Source: Spirochaetales bacterium
GTDB lineage: Bacteria > Spirochaetota > Spirochaetia > UBA9216
Reading direction: 5' to 3'
NCBI GenBank assembly: GCA_016839055.1
Contig: JAEKNX010000013.1
Coordinates: forward strand, 83,707 to 147,706
Length of the DNA: 64,000 bases
Below the pieces are notes generated by a model. The model had not been told where the DNA came from. It did no database searches and worked only from the letters and a program-made list of their open reading frames with translations. Each line of letters begins with the position of its first letter. Positions within the stretch are counted from its first letter, which is position 1. This document shows, one piece after another, positions 8,050 through 17,248 of the stretch. A program made the position numbers and the translations under genes.

Positions 8050-10323
8050 TCAGCGCCTCGCTCTGTCCATCAATACCGAGACGGGAACTATTGAATATCC
8101 CTTCTCAATCAGGTTGTTAAGCAGAAGATCAAGATTGCTGTACAGCGCTCCCGTACCTTCTTTTCCCTCGCCAAGCCGGATGGGTATAATAGACCCAGGC
8201 TTCTTATTGTCCATGATCTTCTCAACCATCTGAGGTACGGATAACCCGGCGCTGCCGTAGCTGTCCATACTCCAGGCCCACTCTAGTGGATCAACATCCC
8301 TATTCACGTAGGTATAATTCATCTCTCCTGACGCTTTGATTATATCGGTATTCACGACATAATATGGAGCATGCCAGAAAAGAGCAAGCTCTTTCCCTGT
8401 TAAAGCATAGTAATCATCTTCGTTCCGCGCAAGTCCCCGCTTGATAAATTCTTTATCAAGACGATACCTTGAATCGGTCATATTAAAATATGCATAGAAC
8501 AATGACCCGACCTCATGACTGGACTTCGCAAGCTCCTGAACCGCTTCAGGATTACGCCGCATGAAATTGCCGTTAACAAAGAAAGTCGCATTAATATCGT
8601 AATCATCGAGTATTTTCAACACCTCTGTCAATCCCTCGGCCGAATCAACCGCGTTAAAAACTAATGAAATTTCACGCCTTCTTATCCTCGAGCCATGACT
8701 GAAGTTATTAAAATCAATCTCTTCCTCCCTGACTGGAAAGGGTTCATAACTTGTTTCCGGATAAGGAAAGAGTGATTCCGTTCCGAAGCTGTCAAGCTTC
8801 CGGAGCATTATCATATTAGCGTAGGGGCCGGATGAGAGTGTCTGTGTATATACGCGGTATTTATCAGAAATCGAGATCGGGGCGGCTTCATCTATGCTGA
8901 ACACACGCTTCCATGCAGATTCAGACGATTGAACAAAGAGGTTTCCGTTCGAAGACGCAAAAATTGAACCATCTCTGGTATAACCAGAGGAATCTGCCTG
9001 CGAGACAGCCAGTACTTCCGACTTTCTCGACACGATGTTGTAAACTTCAGTCGAATACCTGCCTGATATGAGCATCCTGTCATCCTCAATCCAGAATGCC
9101 TTAACAGGCTTGTCATATTTAAAAGTCTCCGAGGAACTCCAGGTGCGGTAATCCTTGATAATAATCTTATCCGAATATAGAACCGCTACTGAATTATTAT
9201 CCAACGACAGCTCAATATCGACAACATCTGACTCTGGAATCTTCTTAAACTCGAGAGGCTTATCGGTATAACGCAGATCGAAGCGAAACACCGAGGTTTT
9301 CTGAACACCGCCTTCGATGCTGTTTGCCAGTATTGTAACTATATCATTCGAAGGCCATATTACCTTCTTAAGCCTTGTATTCCGCGGAAGATAAAGATAT
9401 GGCAGGGACACTACGTCACCGGTTGAGATATAGTCCGAATTCTTTAGAAAATAAAGGAATATGTTTGTTCCAGCCTTATTGAATATAATTTTCTCTCCGT
9501 CAGGCGAGACATAAAAACTGTCGAAGGCCGGATCAAAATCAAACGGAATCTTCCCGGCTATCTCACCGGTCTCCATGAGACCTCCATAGAGAGATGTCGT
9601 AAATAATTGGGCGCTGATTATCTTATATATTATCGAATCCGACAGGTAAAACAGCTCTTTTCCCGCCGACCACCGGATATTGGAGATCAAGCCCTTACCT
9701 ATTTTACGGAATTCTTCAGACAGAGTCTTTCCCTGATAGAACTGCTCGAGTGAGTAGTAATAAACATTGGCATCCTTACTGTAAACAAGGAAATCAGAGT
9801 CAGGAGACCAGAGTACAACCTCATCGCTGTAGCTCAGGTCGAGGTTGGATGAGATTATTGTCTCCTTTCCGTTGTCTACATTGTAAAGAACAAGATTACC
9901 CCAGCCGTAACTAACTGGTTCGAGGTAGGCGAGATACTTTCCGTCAGGTGACGGATGAGAGGGAAACATCTTTCCGGTTTTAATCTGCTTTCCATCAATA
10001 AATCCGGGAAAGGAGGTCAGCATCCTAAGCCCGCTAAAATCATTCTCTGTCCTGAACAGCCCATACCTGTTACGAATTTGCAGCGTTCTTCCCGCGTCAA
10101 GCATGACAGCCTCTTCGGGAAATACGGTGAGCTGCTGGAGCTTCTTGTCTCCAAGGGTTACGTTAAACAGAGTCGAATAATGTCCGAAACCCGGAACTTC
10201 CATATCCGCTGAAAATAGAAGATTATCGTCCTGTCCGAATACAGGAGATTCAAAAACTACCTCCGCATAAGCAAAGGCCGCGGCTAATAATAATAATATC
10301 AGCAATATAGGGATCTTTTTCAT
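8050..10323 (-). CDS. Exported beta-propeller protein with a degenerate NodB-type deacetylase domain
   Basis: A 757-residue secreted protein. It has a signal peptide (residues 1-20, cut after AYA), then roughly 500 residues of WD40/TolB-type repeats (HPSPDGKYLAYLEP, VLWSPDSDFLVYS, YVSPDGEKIIF), then a C-terminal segment from about residue 545 matching the NodB polysaccharide-deacetylase fold. The usual catalytic motifs are eroded: TFDDG reads VFNAVD, the metal-binding HxxxH reads YAYFN, and the late LHD reads IRLG. The domain is therefore probably a binding or structural pseudo-enzyme. No clear ribosome site precedes the ATG. It follows the zinc-ribbon gene by about 60 bases, probably in one operon. 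Confidence 0.75.
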   Translation of the reverse strand: MKKIPILLILLLLAAAFAYAEVVFESPVFGQDDNLLFSADMEVPGFGHYSTLFNVTLGDKKLQQLTVFPEEAVMLDAGRTLQIRNRYGLFRTENDFSGLRMLTSFPGFIDGKQIKTGKMFPSHPSPDGKYLAYLEPVSYGWGNLVLYNVDNGKETIISSNLDLSYSDEVVLWSPDSDFLVYSKDANVYYYSLEQFYQGKTLSEEFRKIGKGLISNIRWSAGKELFYLSDSIIYKIISAQLFTTSLYGGLMETGEIAGKIPFDFDPAFDSFYVSPDGEKIIFNKAGTNIFLYFLKNSDYISTGDVVSLPYLYLPRNTRLKKVIWPSNDIVTILANSIEGGVQKTSVFRFDLRYTDKPLEFKKIPESDVVDIELSLDNNSVAVLYSDKIIIKDYRTWSSSETFKYDKPVKAFWIEDDRMLISGRYSTEVYNIVSRKSEVLAVSQADSSGYTRDGSIFASSNGNLFVQSSESAWKRVFSIDEAAPISISDKYRVYTQTLSSGPYANMIMLRKLDSFGTESLFPYPETSYEPFPVREEEIDFNNFSHGSRIRRREISLVFNAVDSAEGLTEVLKILDDYDINATFFVNGNFMRRNPEAVQELAKSSHEVGSLFYAYFNMTDSRYRLDKEFIKRGLARNEDDYYALTGKELALFWHAPYYVVNTDIIKASGEMNYTYVNRDVDPLEWAWSMDSYGSAGLSVPQMVEKIMDNKKPGSIIPIRLGEGKEGTGALYSNLDLLLNNLIEKGYSIVPVSVLMDRARR

Positions 10324-10384
10324 ATCTATGAAATTTTCGGCATTACATGGCTAAGGGTACAGTAAAATTTACTGATGGCTGACG

Positions 10385-10612
10385 CTATTTTGCCTTAAGA
10401 AGAAATTTATCAAGTTCTTCCTCCATTGACAGCAACCTATTTGATATGTTTTCGAGTCTAAGCAACATGTCACCCTTCGCTACTTCCTCAAGAGCCTGAA
10501 AAGATTCGTCGATGACCTGTTTCAGCTGTTCATTTCCATTTAAATGACTGCCGCAATGGGGACAATATATATATTCCGCGTTAACCGTCTTGCCGCAAAC
10601 TGAACACTTCAT
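10385..10612 (-). CDS. Zinc-ribbon protein
   Basis: About 75 residues. The N-terminus is a zinc ribbon, CSVCGK...CPHCGSH, followed by an amphipathic helical tail with leucine heptads. Its partner and function are unknown. I chose ATG at 10612 because AGAGGAAG lies six bases upstream and the metal-binding motif starts at once. A TTG at 10681 would add 23 residues and is itself followed by AAAGGAGG, a strong ribosome-like site with no usable start just after it. It lies directly upstream of the beta-propeller gene. Confidence 0.65.
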   Translation of the reverse strand: MKCSVCGKTVNAEYIYCPHCGSHLNGNEQLKQVIDESFQALEEVAKGDMLLRLENISNRLLSMEEELDKFLLKAK

Positions 10613-10854
10613 AACAACTTCCTCTGAATCTGTGGTAGCTTTCAGAAAACTTCTGTTCTTCCGAAAACCTCCTTTACTCAAATATAAGAAATGATCTCAA
10701 TCATTGCAAATAGAAAAAGTGAAAATATGAAAACTTAAAGCGAATTTCTTCACCGCAGATTTGAATAAACAGTTCTATAAAATAAAACCTCTTGTTGACC
10801 AGTCCCGAACAAAAGATTTATCTTACTGATAAACAGATGTTGCGGGAGAGAATA

Positions 10855-11271
10855 ATGACATTCGAAGTCTTATGGAAGGTTCACGGCATCCTGATGAGCT
10901 CATCATTCACAGCAATGCTTTGCGGTATAATTATCTCACTGTTTTTCAAAAAGAATAAGTGGAGATACAGAATCCACAGGAAGCTTGGCATCTATGCGGG
11001 AATATCGGGGGCGGCCTCCCTTCTTGTTGCCGCCATCATGGTACAGATTTTCACAGGAGCTCATTTCACCTCCGCCCATACCCTAGCCGGCGGGCTCACC
11101 GGAATCTTCCTGATATTAACTCCCATTTTCGGACTGACGATCAGGACCGTTAAAAACAAGGCACTTATGAAGCTATTACACCGTATTGCCGGGTTTCTTA
11201 CTGCCGCTCTCATGCTCCTGACGATTCTCCTCGGTCTCAGCCTGTCCGGTATCTTAAGTCTTCAGTTTTAG
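10855..11271 (+). CDS. Four-helix membrane protein, cytochrome b561-like
   Basis: About 138 residues with four membrane helices, each with a histidine at or near a membrane face: WKVHGILM, YRIHRKLG, TSAHTLAGG and KLLHRIAG. Four such histidines are the pattern used by b561-type cytochromes to hold two b haems, so a membrane electron carrier is plausible, but this is motif reading rather than certain family membership. The start at 10855 is chosen because GGGAGAG lies five to six bases upstream; an in-frame ATG-less extension to 10792 has no ribosome site. It converges on phoH. Confidence 0.6.
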   Translation: MTFEVLWKVHGILMSSSFTAMLCGIIISLFFKKNKWRYRIHRKLGIYAGISGAASLLVAAIMVQIFTGAHFTSAHTLAGGLTGIFLILTPIFGLTIRTVKNKALMKLLHRIAGFLTAALMLLTILLGLSLSGILSLQF

Positions 11272-11299
11272 AAAAAATCCCGACCCCGGAAGGTCGGGA
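11272..11299 (-). terminator. Rho-independent terminator after phoH
   Basis: TCCCGACC and GGTCGGGA form a perfect 8-bp stem around CCGGAA (11278-11299). On the minus strand it is followed by six T, so it serves phoH. It may also stop the converging b561-like gene, although there is no T-run in that direction. Confidence 0.85.
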
Positions 11300-11322
11300 C
11301 CGGAGTAAGACAAGGGGAGAAC

Positions 11323-12633
11323 TTACAGCAGCTGTGCGGCAAGCTCCGCGAGCTCGGATCTCTCGGTATGCAACAGAGTCACATGACCGAACAGCGGCTG
11401 CCCCTTGAAAGCTTCAACAAGGAATGACAGGCCGTTTGAGTTCGTATCAAGATAGGGACTGTCAATCTGGTACGGATCACCGGTTAAAACAACCTTCGTA
11501 TTCTTTCCCGCACGGCTTACAATTGTCTTTATTTCATGCGGCGAAAGGTTCTGTGCCTCATCGACGATGATCATCTGCTCAGGAAGAGAACGTCCCCGGA
11601 TGTAAGTCAGGGCTTCTATTTCTATCAGGTTATTCTTAATAAACCAGTCGACTCCCTTCTCCTCATCTTTTTTCTTTGTGATACCAAGGATATATTCCAG
11701 GTTGTCAAAGATGGGCTGCATCCAGTGAGACATCTTCTCATTCTTATCACCGGGAAGATAGCCGATGTCCTTGCCCATCGGAATTACCGGACGTGAGACA
11801 AGAAGACGATTGTATCGGGCTTCATCTATTACCTTGCTCATTCCCGCGGCAAGTGCCAGCAGGGTCTTGCCTGTTCCCGCCTGACCGACAAGCGAAACAA
11901 GTGGAACCGAATCATCCAGAAGCAGCTCAAAAGCCATTTTCTGCTGCATATTAAGCGGCTTCACACCCGAAACAGAGGGACGTTTATTCGGAATAAGCCT
12001 GAGTTCTAAGGTTTGACTATAATATCTGCCGAGAAGGGTCTCAACTTCATCGGCAGTCTTCATAATGATGAACTCATTACTCTTTAAGGCATCACGCCAC
12101 TCGAGTTTTTTCTCAGTCCTGAATTTTCCGAAGGTATCCGGGGAAACCTGAACCTCACGCCAACCGAGATACATCGAGGCGATGTCTACCTTCTGTTTTT
12201 CATAGTCCACGGCGCGGAGTCCGAGGACTTCGGCTTTGACTCTCGCGTTTATGTCTTTTGAAACAAAGAAAACCTGCCGCCCCTGATTCTGGAGGTCCAG
12301 AGCAGTCTGAATTATCCGGTTGTCAGCCTTATCCTTGTGAAGCTCAGGGGGAAGGGTGCTCACCCCGGCCCGAAGAACTTTTAAAATTGAACCATTATCC
12401 ATCTTCACGCCACTGTGAAGCGAGCCGCCTTTGGCGCTCTGGGAATCAAGAAAACGTATTGCGTGTCTGGCATTGCGCCCCTTCTCATCACTGAACCGCT
12501 TTAGGTTATCCAGTTCCTCAAGAACCGCAAGTGGAATTATTACCTCACTGTTCTTGAAAGATGCTATTGCATCAGGCCGGTGAATAAATACATTTGTGTC
12601 GATTACAAAAGTCTTGATCTTATTTTCAGTCAT
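11323..12633 (-). CDS. PhoH family protein with N-terminal PIN domain
   Basis: A 436-residue fusion of a PIN-type ribonuclease domain (about 1-150, FVIDTNVFIHRPDA, then DNRIIQTALD) and a PhoH ATPase domain (about 220-436). The ATPase carries the Walker A GQAGTGKT and Walker B MIIVDEAQN, plus TGDPYQID. This PhoH2/YlaK arrangement is known as an RNA helicase-nuclease in some bacteria; a role in RNA turnover is inferred. The start is supported by GAGGAG six bases upstream. It stands alone, with its own terminator. Confidence 0.9.
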   Translation of the reverse strand: MTENKIKTFVIDTNVFIHRPDAIASFKNSEVIIPLAVLEELDNLKRFSDEKGRNARHAIRFLDSQSAKGGSLHSGVKMDNGSILKVLRAGVSTLPPELHKDKADNRIIQTALDLQNQGRQVFFVSKDINARVKAEVLGLRAVDYEKQKVDIASMYLGWREVQVSPDTFGKFRTEKKLEWRDALKSNEFIIMKTADEVETLLGRYYSQTLELRLIPNKRPSVSGVKPLNMQQKMAFELLLDDSVPLVSLVGQAGTGKTLLALAAGMSKVIDEARYNRLLVSRPVIPMGKDIGYLPGDKNEKMSHWMQPIFDNLEYILGITKKKDEEKGVDWFIKNNLIEIEALTYIRGRSLPEQMIIVDEAQNLSPHEIKTIVSRAGKNTKVVLTGDPYQIDSPYLDTNSNGLSFLVEAFKGQPLFGHVTLLHTERSELAELAAQLL

Positions 12634-12759
12634 GGCAGGCTCCTCTATGCTTTATACATATAGAATAAACAATTAAGCATTTGGAATCCAGTATTTTTTA
12701 TTTAACTATGACCATAATAAAAATAAGATCTCATTAATTGACTTATTTACTCATATTCA

Positions 12760-12788
12760 TTGACTACTATACCCCCCTATAGTATATT
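12760..12788 (+). promoter_or_regulatory. Copper-operon promoter with embedded CsoR-type operator
   Basis: TTGACT (12760-12765) and TATATT (12783-12788) are spaced by 17 bases. Between them, and overlapping the -10 box, lies TATACCCCCCTATAGTATA (12768-12786), a C-tract flanked by inverted TATA/TATA arms as in known CsoR operators. Repressor bound here would block RNA polymerase until Cu(I) releases CsoR. The csoR gene is second in the transcript, giving autoregulation. Confidence 0.75.
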
Positions 12789-12821
12789 TAAATATAGATA
12801 TTTTAATATAAGGAGAAACCA

Positions 12822-13082
12822 ATGGGCTTATTCGGCTGTTTCTCATCGGGCGGCGTGCGTGGCGGATGGGGCATGAATAGTAATTTTCTTTCTACAGGAG
12901 GCATTTTTATGATGATTGGATTTTTATTAATTGCAGGACTTATTGTCTACTTAATTGTAAAAAATTACAGAGGAGCAGAAAATACAGTTAATGACCCCCT
13001 GGGGATATTAAAAGCAAGACTTGCAAAAGGGGAAATAACCGTAGAAGAATATAATTCACTGAAGAAGGAAATTCTCGGATGA
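12822..13082 (+). CDS. SHOCT-domain small membrane protein
   Basis: 86 residues: a glycine-rich N-terminus, one membrane helix at about 28-46, and a C-terminal SHOCT motif (DPLGILKARLAKGEI, then EEYNSLKKEIL). SHOCT domains are short oligomerisation modules. Proteins of this build are frequent next to copper-export genes. The ATG follows AAGGAG by six bases. Its stop overlaps the csoR start as ATGA. It is first in a four-gene copper operon, so a copper-linked accessory role is inferred; no biochemical function is known to me. Confidence 0.8.
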   Translation: MGLFGCFSSGGVRGGWGMNSNFLSTGGIFMMIGFLLIAGLIVYLIVKNYRGAENTVNDPLGILKARLAKGEITVEEYNSLKKEILG

Positions 13083-13366
13083 CCGAAAAAAGGATGGCTC
13101 ACCACCCCTATAAAACAAAGGAAAAAATGATTACTCGCATGAAGAAGATTGAAGGTCAGATTCGAGGAATCTCCCGGATGATTGATGAAGACGTCTACTG
13201 TGATGACATCCTTCATCAGTTCATGAGTGTCGAGTCTGCAATAAACGGCGTTAAGAATACTCTTCTCGAAGCTCATATGAAAAGCTGTGTAATAAATCAG
13301 ATTCAATCTGGAGATCTCGAGGTAGTCGATGAACTTCTCAAGACGATTGGCAAAATGACTAAATAG
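13079..13366 (+). CDS. csoR: Copper-sensing transcriptional repressor CsoR
   Basis: A 95-residue all-helical member of the CsoR/RcnR family. The Cu(I) ligand triad of copper sensors is complete: Cys41 (VYCDD), His66 and Cys70 (EAHMKSC). The N-terminal RMKKIEGQIRGISRMI segment is the family DNA-binding face. RcnR-type nickel/cobalt sensors have a different N-terminal ligand pattern and FrmR-type sensors lack the His-x3-Cys copper geometry, so copper is the best call, supported by the neighbouring copA. Translation is coupled to the SHOCT gene by ATGA overlap. It probably represses its own operon through the site at 12768-12786. Confidence 0.92.
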   Translation: MTEKRMAHHPYKTKEKMITRMKKIEGQIRGISRMIDEDVYCDDILHQFMSVESAINGVKNTLLEAHMKSCVINQIQSGDLEVVDELLKTIGKMTK

Positions 13367-13385
13367 GCACAAGCGGAGACTGGAA

Positions 13386-15851
13386 ATGGAAATAATACAA
13401 CTTGATATAGAGGGAATGACTTGCGCGTCCTGTGTGAGCCATGTTGAAAAAGGGATTTTAAAGTCAGACGGTATTGATATGGCCGCGGTTAACCTTGCAA
13501 CAGAGAAGGCAACCGTCAGCTATGATCCCAAAGTCACTAATATTGAAAATATAATAAAGAGCGTCTCAAATGCAGGCTACAGCGCAGCTATCGCGGCGGA
13601 AGCGGAAGACAGTGACGCTGACAGGCGTAAGAAAAAAGAAATAAACAGGCTGAGAAATCACACGATAGTGTCGATCATTCTAAGCTCTCCCCTTATGCTC
13701 GCGATGGCGGCAGGGCTCCTGAAGATCGATGCTCTGATGTTTCTGCATAATCCATTGCTACAGCTTATCCTTGCAACACCCATCCAGTTCTGGATTGGAG
13801 CAAGGTACTATAGGGGAGCCTACAAAAGTATTAGAGCCGGAAGCCCGGGAATGGATGTACTTGTAGCCCTTGGCACCTCGGCGGCTTATTTTTACAGCAT
13901 ATTTAACGGTTTCTTCGCCTCATCCTTCGGTATTGAAAGTGCGGGACTCTATTTCGAAGCTTCGGCTGTTATTATCACCCTCGTACTTCTCGGAAAATAT
14001 CTTGAAACAAATGCGAGAGGGAAGACATCTGAGGCGATAAAGAAGCTCATGGGGCTTCAGCCCAAGAACGCGAAAGTCAAACGCGGCGCGGATTTTGAAG
14101 AAGTTCCGGTGAGCGACCTTGTCCCCGGAGACATTGTGCTGATTAAACCGGGAGAACGGATGCCCGTTGACGGGAAAATAGTCCAGGGAGCCACGGCGGT
14201 TGATGAGAGCAGCATAACCGGTGAAAGCATGCCTATTGAAAAGACCGTAGGCGACAATGTAGTCAGCGGCACAATAAATACCTACGGCTCAATTGAGTTT
14301 ATTGCTGAACATGTCGGCGAGGATTCGGTTCTTTCCCGGATAATCGCTATAGTTGAAGAAGCGCAGGGCTCTAAAGCCCCGATTCAGAAATTAGCCGATA
14401 AGGTCGCCGCGATCTTTGTTCCAGCAGTTCTTGGCATTGCTGTGGCGACATTCACTCTTTGGATGCTGCTGTCGGGAAATCTCTCCGACTCTCTTGTTTC
14501 GGCTGTTGCGGTTCTTGTTATTGCCTGTCCATGCGCCCTCGGCCTTGCGACTCCTACAGCAATCATGGTTGGAACGGGAATAGGCGCGACAAACGGAATA
14601 CTTATACGGAACGGCGAAGTGCTTCAGGCTGCCGGTAAAATTGATACAGTAATCCTGGACAAGACCGGAACCGTAACCCGCGGAAAACCGGAGCTCCAGG
14701 AGCTCATCCCCCTCCCCGCGGCCACATCAGCCGGCCTTAACAAGGAGAAGCTTCTTCATATTGCCGCATCACTCGAGAGCCTGTCTGAACACCCTCTTGC
14801 CTCGGCAATTGTAAGCGCGGCAGAAGATCAGAAAATCGGCCTTGTTAAACCGGAGGGCTTTAGCTCGGTTCCCGGAAACGGAATTACCGGAAGTATAGAT
14901 GGCAAGAAATACATCATCGGCAAGGTGAAATATCTTGAGTCCATGGGAATAAGCTCAAGCCCTTTCCGGGAGCAAATGAGTGAGCTTGAAAACCTTGGCT
15001 GGACCGTGATTATTCTTACGGATGAGGCCTCGCCTCTGGCCCTTCTCCCGGTTGCAGACAGCCTGAAAGAGCATTCGGCCGAAGGGGTAGCAGCTCTCAT
15101 TGCCTCCGGAATTGACGTCTACATGCTCACCGGTGATAATAAAAGAACAGCCGAGGCGATTGCCCGCGAGGCGGGAATAAAAAATGTAATTGCCGAAGTC
15201 CTTCCGGAGGAAAAAGCCGCGGAAGTGACGCGGCTGAAAAAAGAAGGAAGAACTGTTGCCATGGCAGGCGACGGGGTCAATGACGCTCCGGCGCTCGCTA
15301 CTGCCGATATCGGCTTTGCTATGGGCAGCGGATCAGACATAGCTATGGAATCATCAGACATAACCCTGATGAGGGGAGATCTCAGAGATATCTCAGCGGC
15401 CATCCGGCTTTCAAAAAAGACAATGACGAAGATAAAGCAAAATCTGTTCTGGGCTTTCATCTACAACGTAATAGGAATTCCTTTTGCGGCTCTTGGTTTT
15501 CTGAATCCTGTTATCGCAGGCGGTGCGATGGCTTTCAGTTCAGTCTCGGTAGTATCCAATTCACTAAGTTTGAAACGAATGAAATTAAAACCAGCTTATA
15601 GTCGTCCAGAACCTGCAAAAAATATTAAAAACAATAAGGAGAATAAGATGGCAACAGTAATCAAAGTAGAAGGCATGAGCTGTAATCACTGTAAAATGGC
15701 AGTTGAAAAGGCAGCAGGCTCTATTGCCTCAGTCATCTCAGCGGAAGTAAATCTTGACAAGGCAGAGCTGAGCGTTTCATTCAAGGAAGGGCAAGAGGCC
15801 CTGGATGATGTAAAAAAAGCCGTCATTGACGCAGGCTATACGCCGCTTTAA
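13386..15851 (+). CDS. copA: Copper-exporting P1B ATPase with a C-terminal CopZ-like domain
   Basis: 821 residues. An N-terminal heavy-metal domain (GMTCASC, Cys13 and Cys16) is followed by the P1B core: TGES in the actuator domain, the membrane metal site CPC (381-383), DKTGT with phosphorylated Asp425, SEHP in the nucleotide domain, and GDGVNDAPAL. It exports Cu(I). Unusually, after the last membrane helix an AT-coded linker leads to a second complete heavy-metal domain, EGMSCNHC (Cys766, Cys769), of CopZ length. An internal ribosome site and ATG precede this part, so a free chaperone may also be made. It follows csoR by 19 bases. Confidence 0.93.
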   Translation: MEIIQLDIEGMTCASCVSHVEKGILKSDGIDMAAVNLATEKATVSYDPKVTNIENIIKSVSNAGYSAAIAAEAEDSDADRRKKKEINRLRNHTIVSIILSSPLMLAMAAGLLKIDALMFLHNPLLQLILATPIQFWIGARYYRGAYKSIRAGSPGMDVLVALGTSAAYFYSIFNGFFASSFGIESAGLYFEASAVIITLVLLGKYLETNARGKTSEAIKKLMGLQPKNAKVKRGADFEEVPVSDLVPGDIVLIKPGERMPVDGKIVQGATAVDESSITGESMPIEKTVGDNVVSGTINTYGSIEFIAEHVGEDSVLSRIIAIVEEAQGSKAPIQKLADKVAAIFVPAVLGIAVATFTLWMLLSGNLSDSLVSAVAVLVIACPCALGLATPTAIMVGTGIGATNGILIRNGEVLQAAGKIDTVILDKTGTVTRGKPELQELIPLPAATSAGLNKEKLLHIAASLESLSEHPLASAIVSAAEDQKIGLVKPEGFSSVPGNGITGSIDGKKYIIGKVKYLESMGISSSPFREQMSELENLGWTVIILTDEASPLALLPVADSLKEHSAEGVAALIASGIDVYMLTGDNKRTAEAIAREAGIKNVIAEVLPEEKAAEVTRLKKEGRTVAMAGDGVNDAPALATADIGFAMGSGSDIAMESSDITLMRGDLRDISAAIRLSKKTMTKIKQNLFWAFIYNVIGIPFAALGFLNPVIAGGAMAFSSVSVVSNSLSLKRMKLKPAYSRPEPAKNIKNNKENKMATVIKVEGMSCNHCKMAVEKAAGSIASVISAEVNLDKAELSVSFKEGQEALDDVKKAVIDAGYTPL
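15636..15650 (+). promoter_or_regulatory. Internal ribosome site and ATG for a CopZ-like chaperone inside copA
   Basis: AAGGAG (15636-15641), six bases, then ATG (15648-15650), in frame with copA. Starting here gives a 67-residue protein with a MxCxxC motif, the size of a stand-alone CopZ copper chaperone (15648-15851). The AT-rich stretch before it looks like a former intergenic spacer read through after loss of a copA stop codon. Confidence 0.6.
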
Positions 15852-15871
15852 ACAGCGGCCGGGAGGGCTGT

Positions 15872-17248
15872 ATGAAACGAATTATTCTGATTTTAGTATT
15901 AATCATTTTAGGAGCTGACTGTACTTTCACAGAAGGGACGAGTGAAATAAAACCGGGCTCACCGCTTCCCATACCTCCGATTCTCAGCGGCATGAATCTT
16001 AATCTGCAAATTCAGGAGGGCAGCCTGGAGCTTCCCTTCGGAACCAGTGCAAGCTATGGTTTTAACGGTGACTATCTTGGACCGACAATAAGGGTTCGAA
16101 AAGACGACTACATCACGATGCAGATTGAAAACACCCTCAGTGAATCAACAACGGTTCACTGGCACGGCCTCCATGTTCCGGCTGAATTTGACGGCGGCCC
16201 GCATCAGATCATCAAAGCAGGACAGGTCTGGAAGCCGAAATTCCAGATAGCGCAGAACGCCGCTACCCTCTGGTACCATCCCCACCTCATGGGAAAAACA
16301 GCCGAACATGTTTACAGGGGACTTGCCGGAATGTTTATCATCGATGATGATTATTCCGACTCTCTGTCGCTGCCTGATGAATACGGAGTCAACGATATAC
16401 CTCTTATTATCCAGGACAGGGAATTTGACCGCAACGGCAGCTTTACATACGGCCCCTCACATGCGGACCTCATGCAAGGATATATTGGGAATGCGGTTCT
16501 GGTCAACGGAGCTTTTAAGCCTGAACTTGAATTGAGCAGAGGAACCTACAGGTTTAGAATACTCAATGGATCTAATTCTTCAATATACAGACTTACTTTC
16601 TCTGACAGCCGGCAGTTTACCGTAATTGCCGGAGACGGAGGGTTCCTCCCGAAATCAGTCGGTGTCGAAAATTTGATACTATCGCCCGGTGAGCGTTTTG
16701 AAATCCTTATGGACTTTAAGACCAGTGAAATTATCAAGCTGAATCTTGAAATATACGGAAGTACCGGACATGAGATTATGACTATGAAGATCGTGGGAAA
16801 TAACGGCCGATATTTTGAGCACCCGGCGAACTTCCTCTATGAGCCCGCGAACTTTGAATCATTAGACCTTAAAAAACGTTCATTTATAATGGAAACCCGC
16901 GGTATGGGTATATTTACAATTAACGGCGCTCGAATGGACATGAATGTAATAAACTTCACGATGGATAAAAACAGCAATGAAATCTGGACAATAAGAAACC
17001 AGGGAATGGGCATGATGAACATCCCCCACTCCTTTCACGTACATGATACCCAGTTCAAAGTTTTATCATTTAACGGCCGGCTGCCTGGCCCGCTTTACAG
17101 CGGCCCGAAAGATACAATCCTGGTGATGCCGGGTGACGTGGCGGTTATCGGTGTAAGCTTCAAAGACTATACCGGAATCTACATGTATCATTGCCACCTT
17201 CTTGAACATGAGGACACCGGCATGATGGGTCAGTTTAAGATAGAGTAG
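15872..17248 (+). CDS. Multicopper oxidase (CueO/laccase type)
   Basis: A 458-residue exported oxidase with an N-terminal signal ending near a cysteine (GADC at 14-17), possibly a relaxed spirochaetal lipobox. All four copper-binding motifs are present: VHWHGLH (His96, His98), WYHPHL (His136, His138), HSFHVHD, and HCHLLEHEDTGMM holding the type 1 and trinuclear ligands. The C-terminal third is methionine-rich (MGMMNIPH, RMDMN), as in cuprous oxidases. It follows copA by 20 bases in the CsoR operon, so periplasmic Cu(I) detoxification is likely. The converging FTR1 gene raises a second role as ferroxidase. Confidence 0.88.
   Translation: MKRIILILVLIILGADCTFTEGTSEIKPGSPLPIPPILSGMNLNLQIQEGSLELPFGTSASYGFNGDYLGPTIRVRKDDYITMQIENTLSESTTVHWHGLHVPAEFDGGPHQIIKAGQVWKPKFQIAQNAATLWYHPHLMGKTAEHVYRGLAGMFIIDDDYSDSLSLPDEYGVNDIPLIIQDREFDRNGSFTYGPSHADLMQGYIGNAVLVNGAFKPELELSRGTYRFRILNGSNSSIYRLTFSDSRQFTVIAGDGGFLPKSVGVENLILSPGERFEILMDFKTSEIIKLNLEIYGSTGHEIMTMKIVGNNGRYFEHPANFLYEPANFESLDLKKRSFIMETRGMGIFTINGARMDMNVINFTMDKNSNEIWTIRNQGMGMMNIPHSFHVHDTQFKVLSFNGRLPGPLYSGPKDTILVMPGDVAVIGVSFKDYTGIYMYHCHLLEHEDTGMMGQFKIE

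Noticed and set aside
13386..15851. Possibility that copA and copZ are separate genes with a missed stop
   Set aside because: The frame is continuous across the linker as given, so it is annotated as a fusion; the alternative is recorded as a finding instead.
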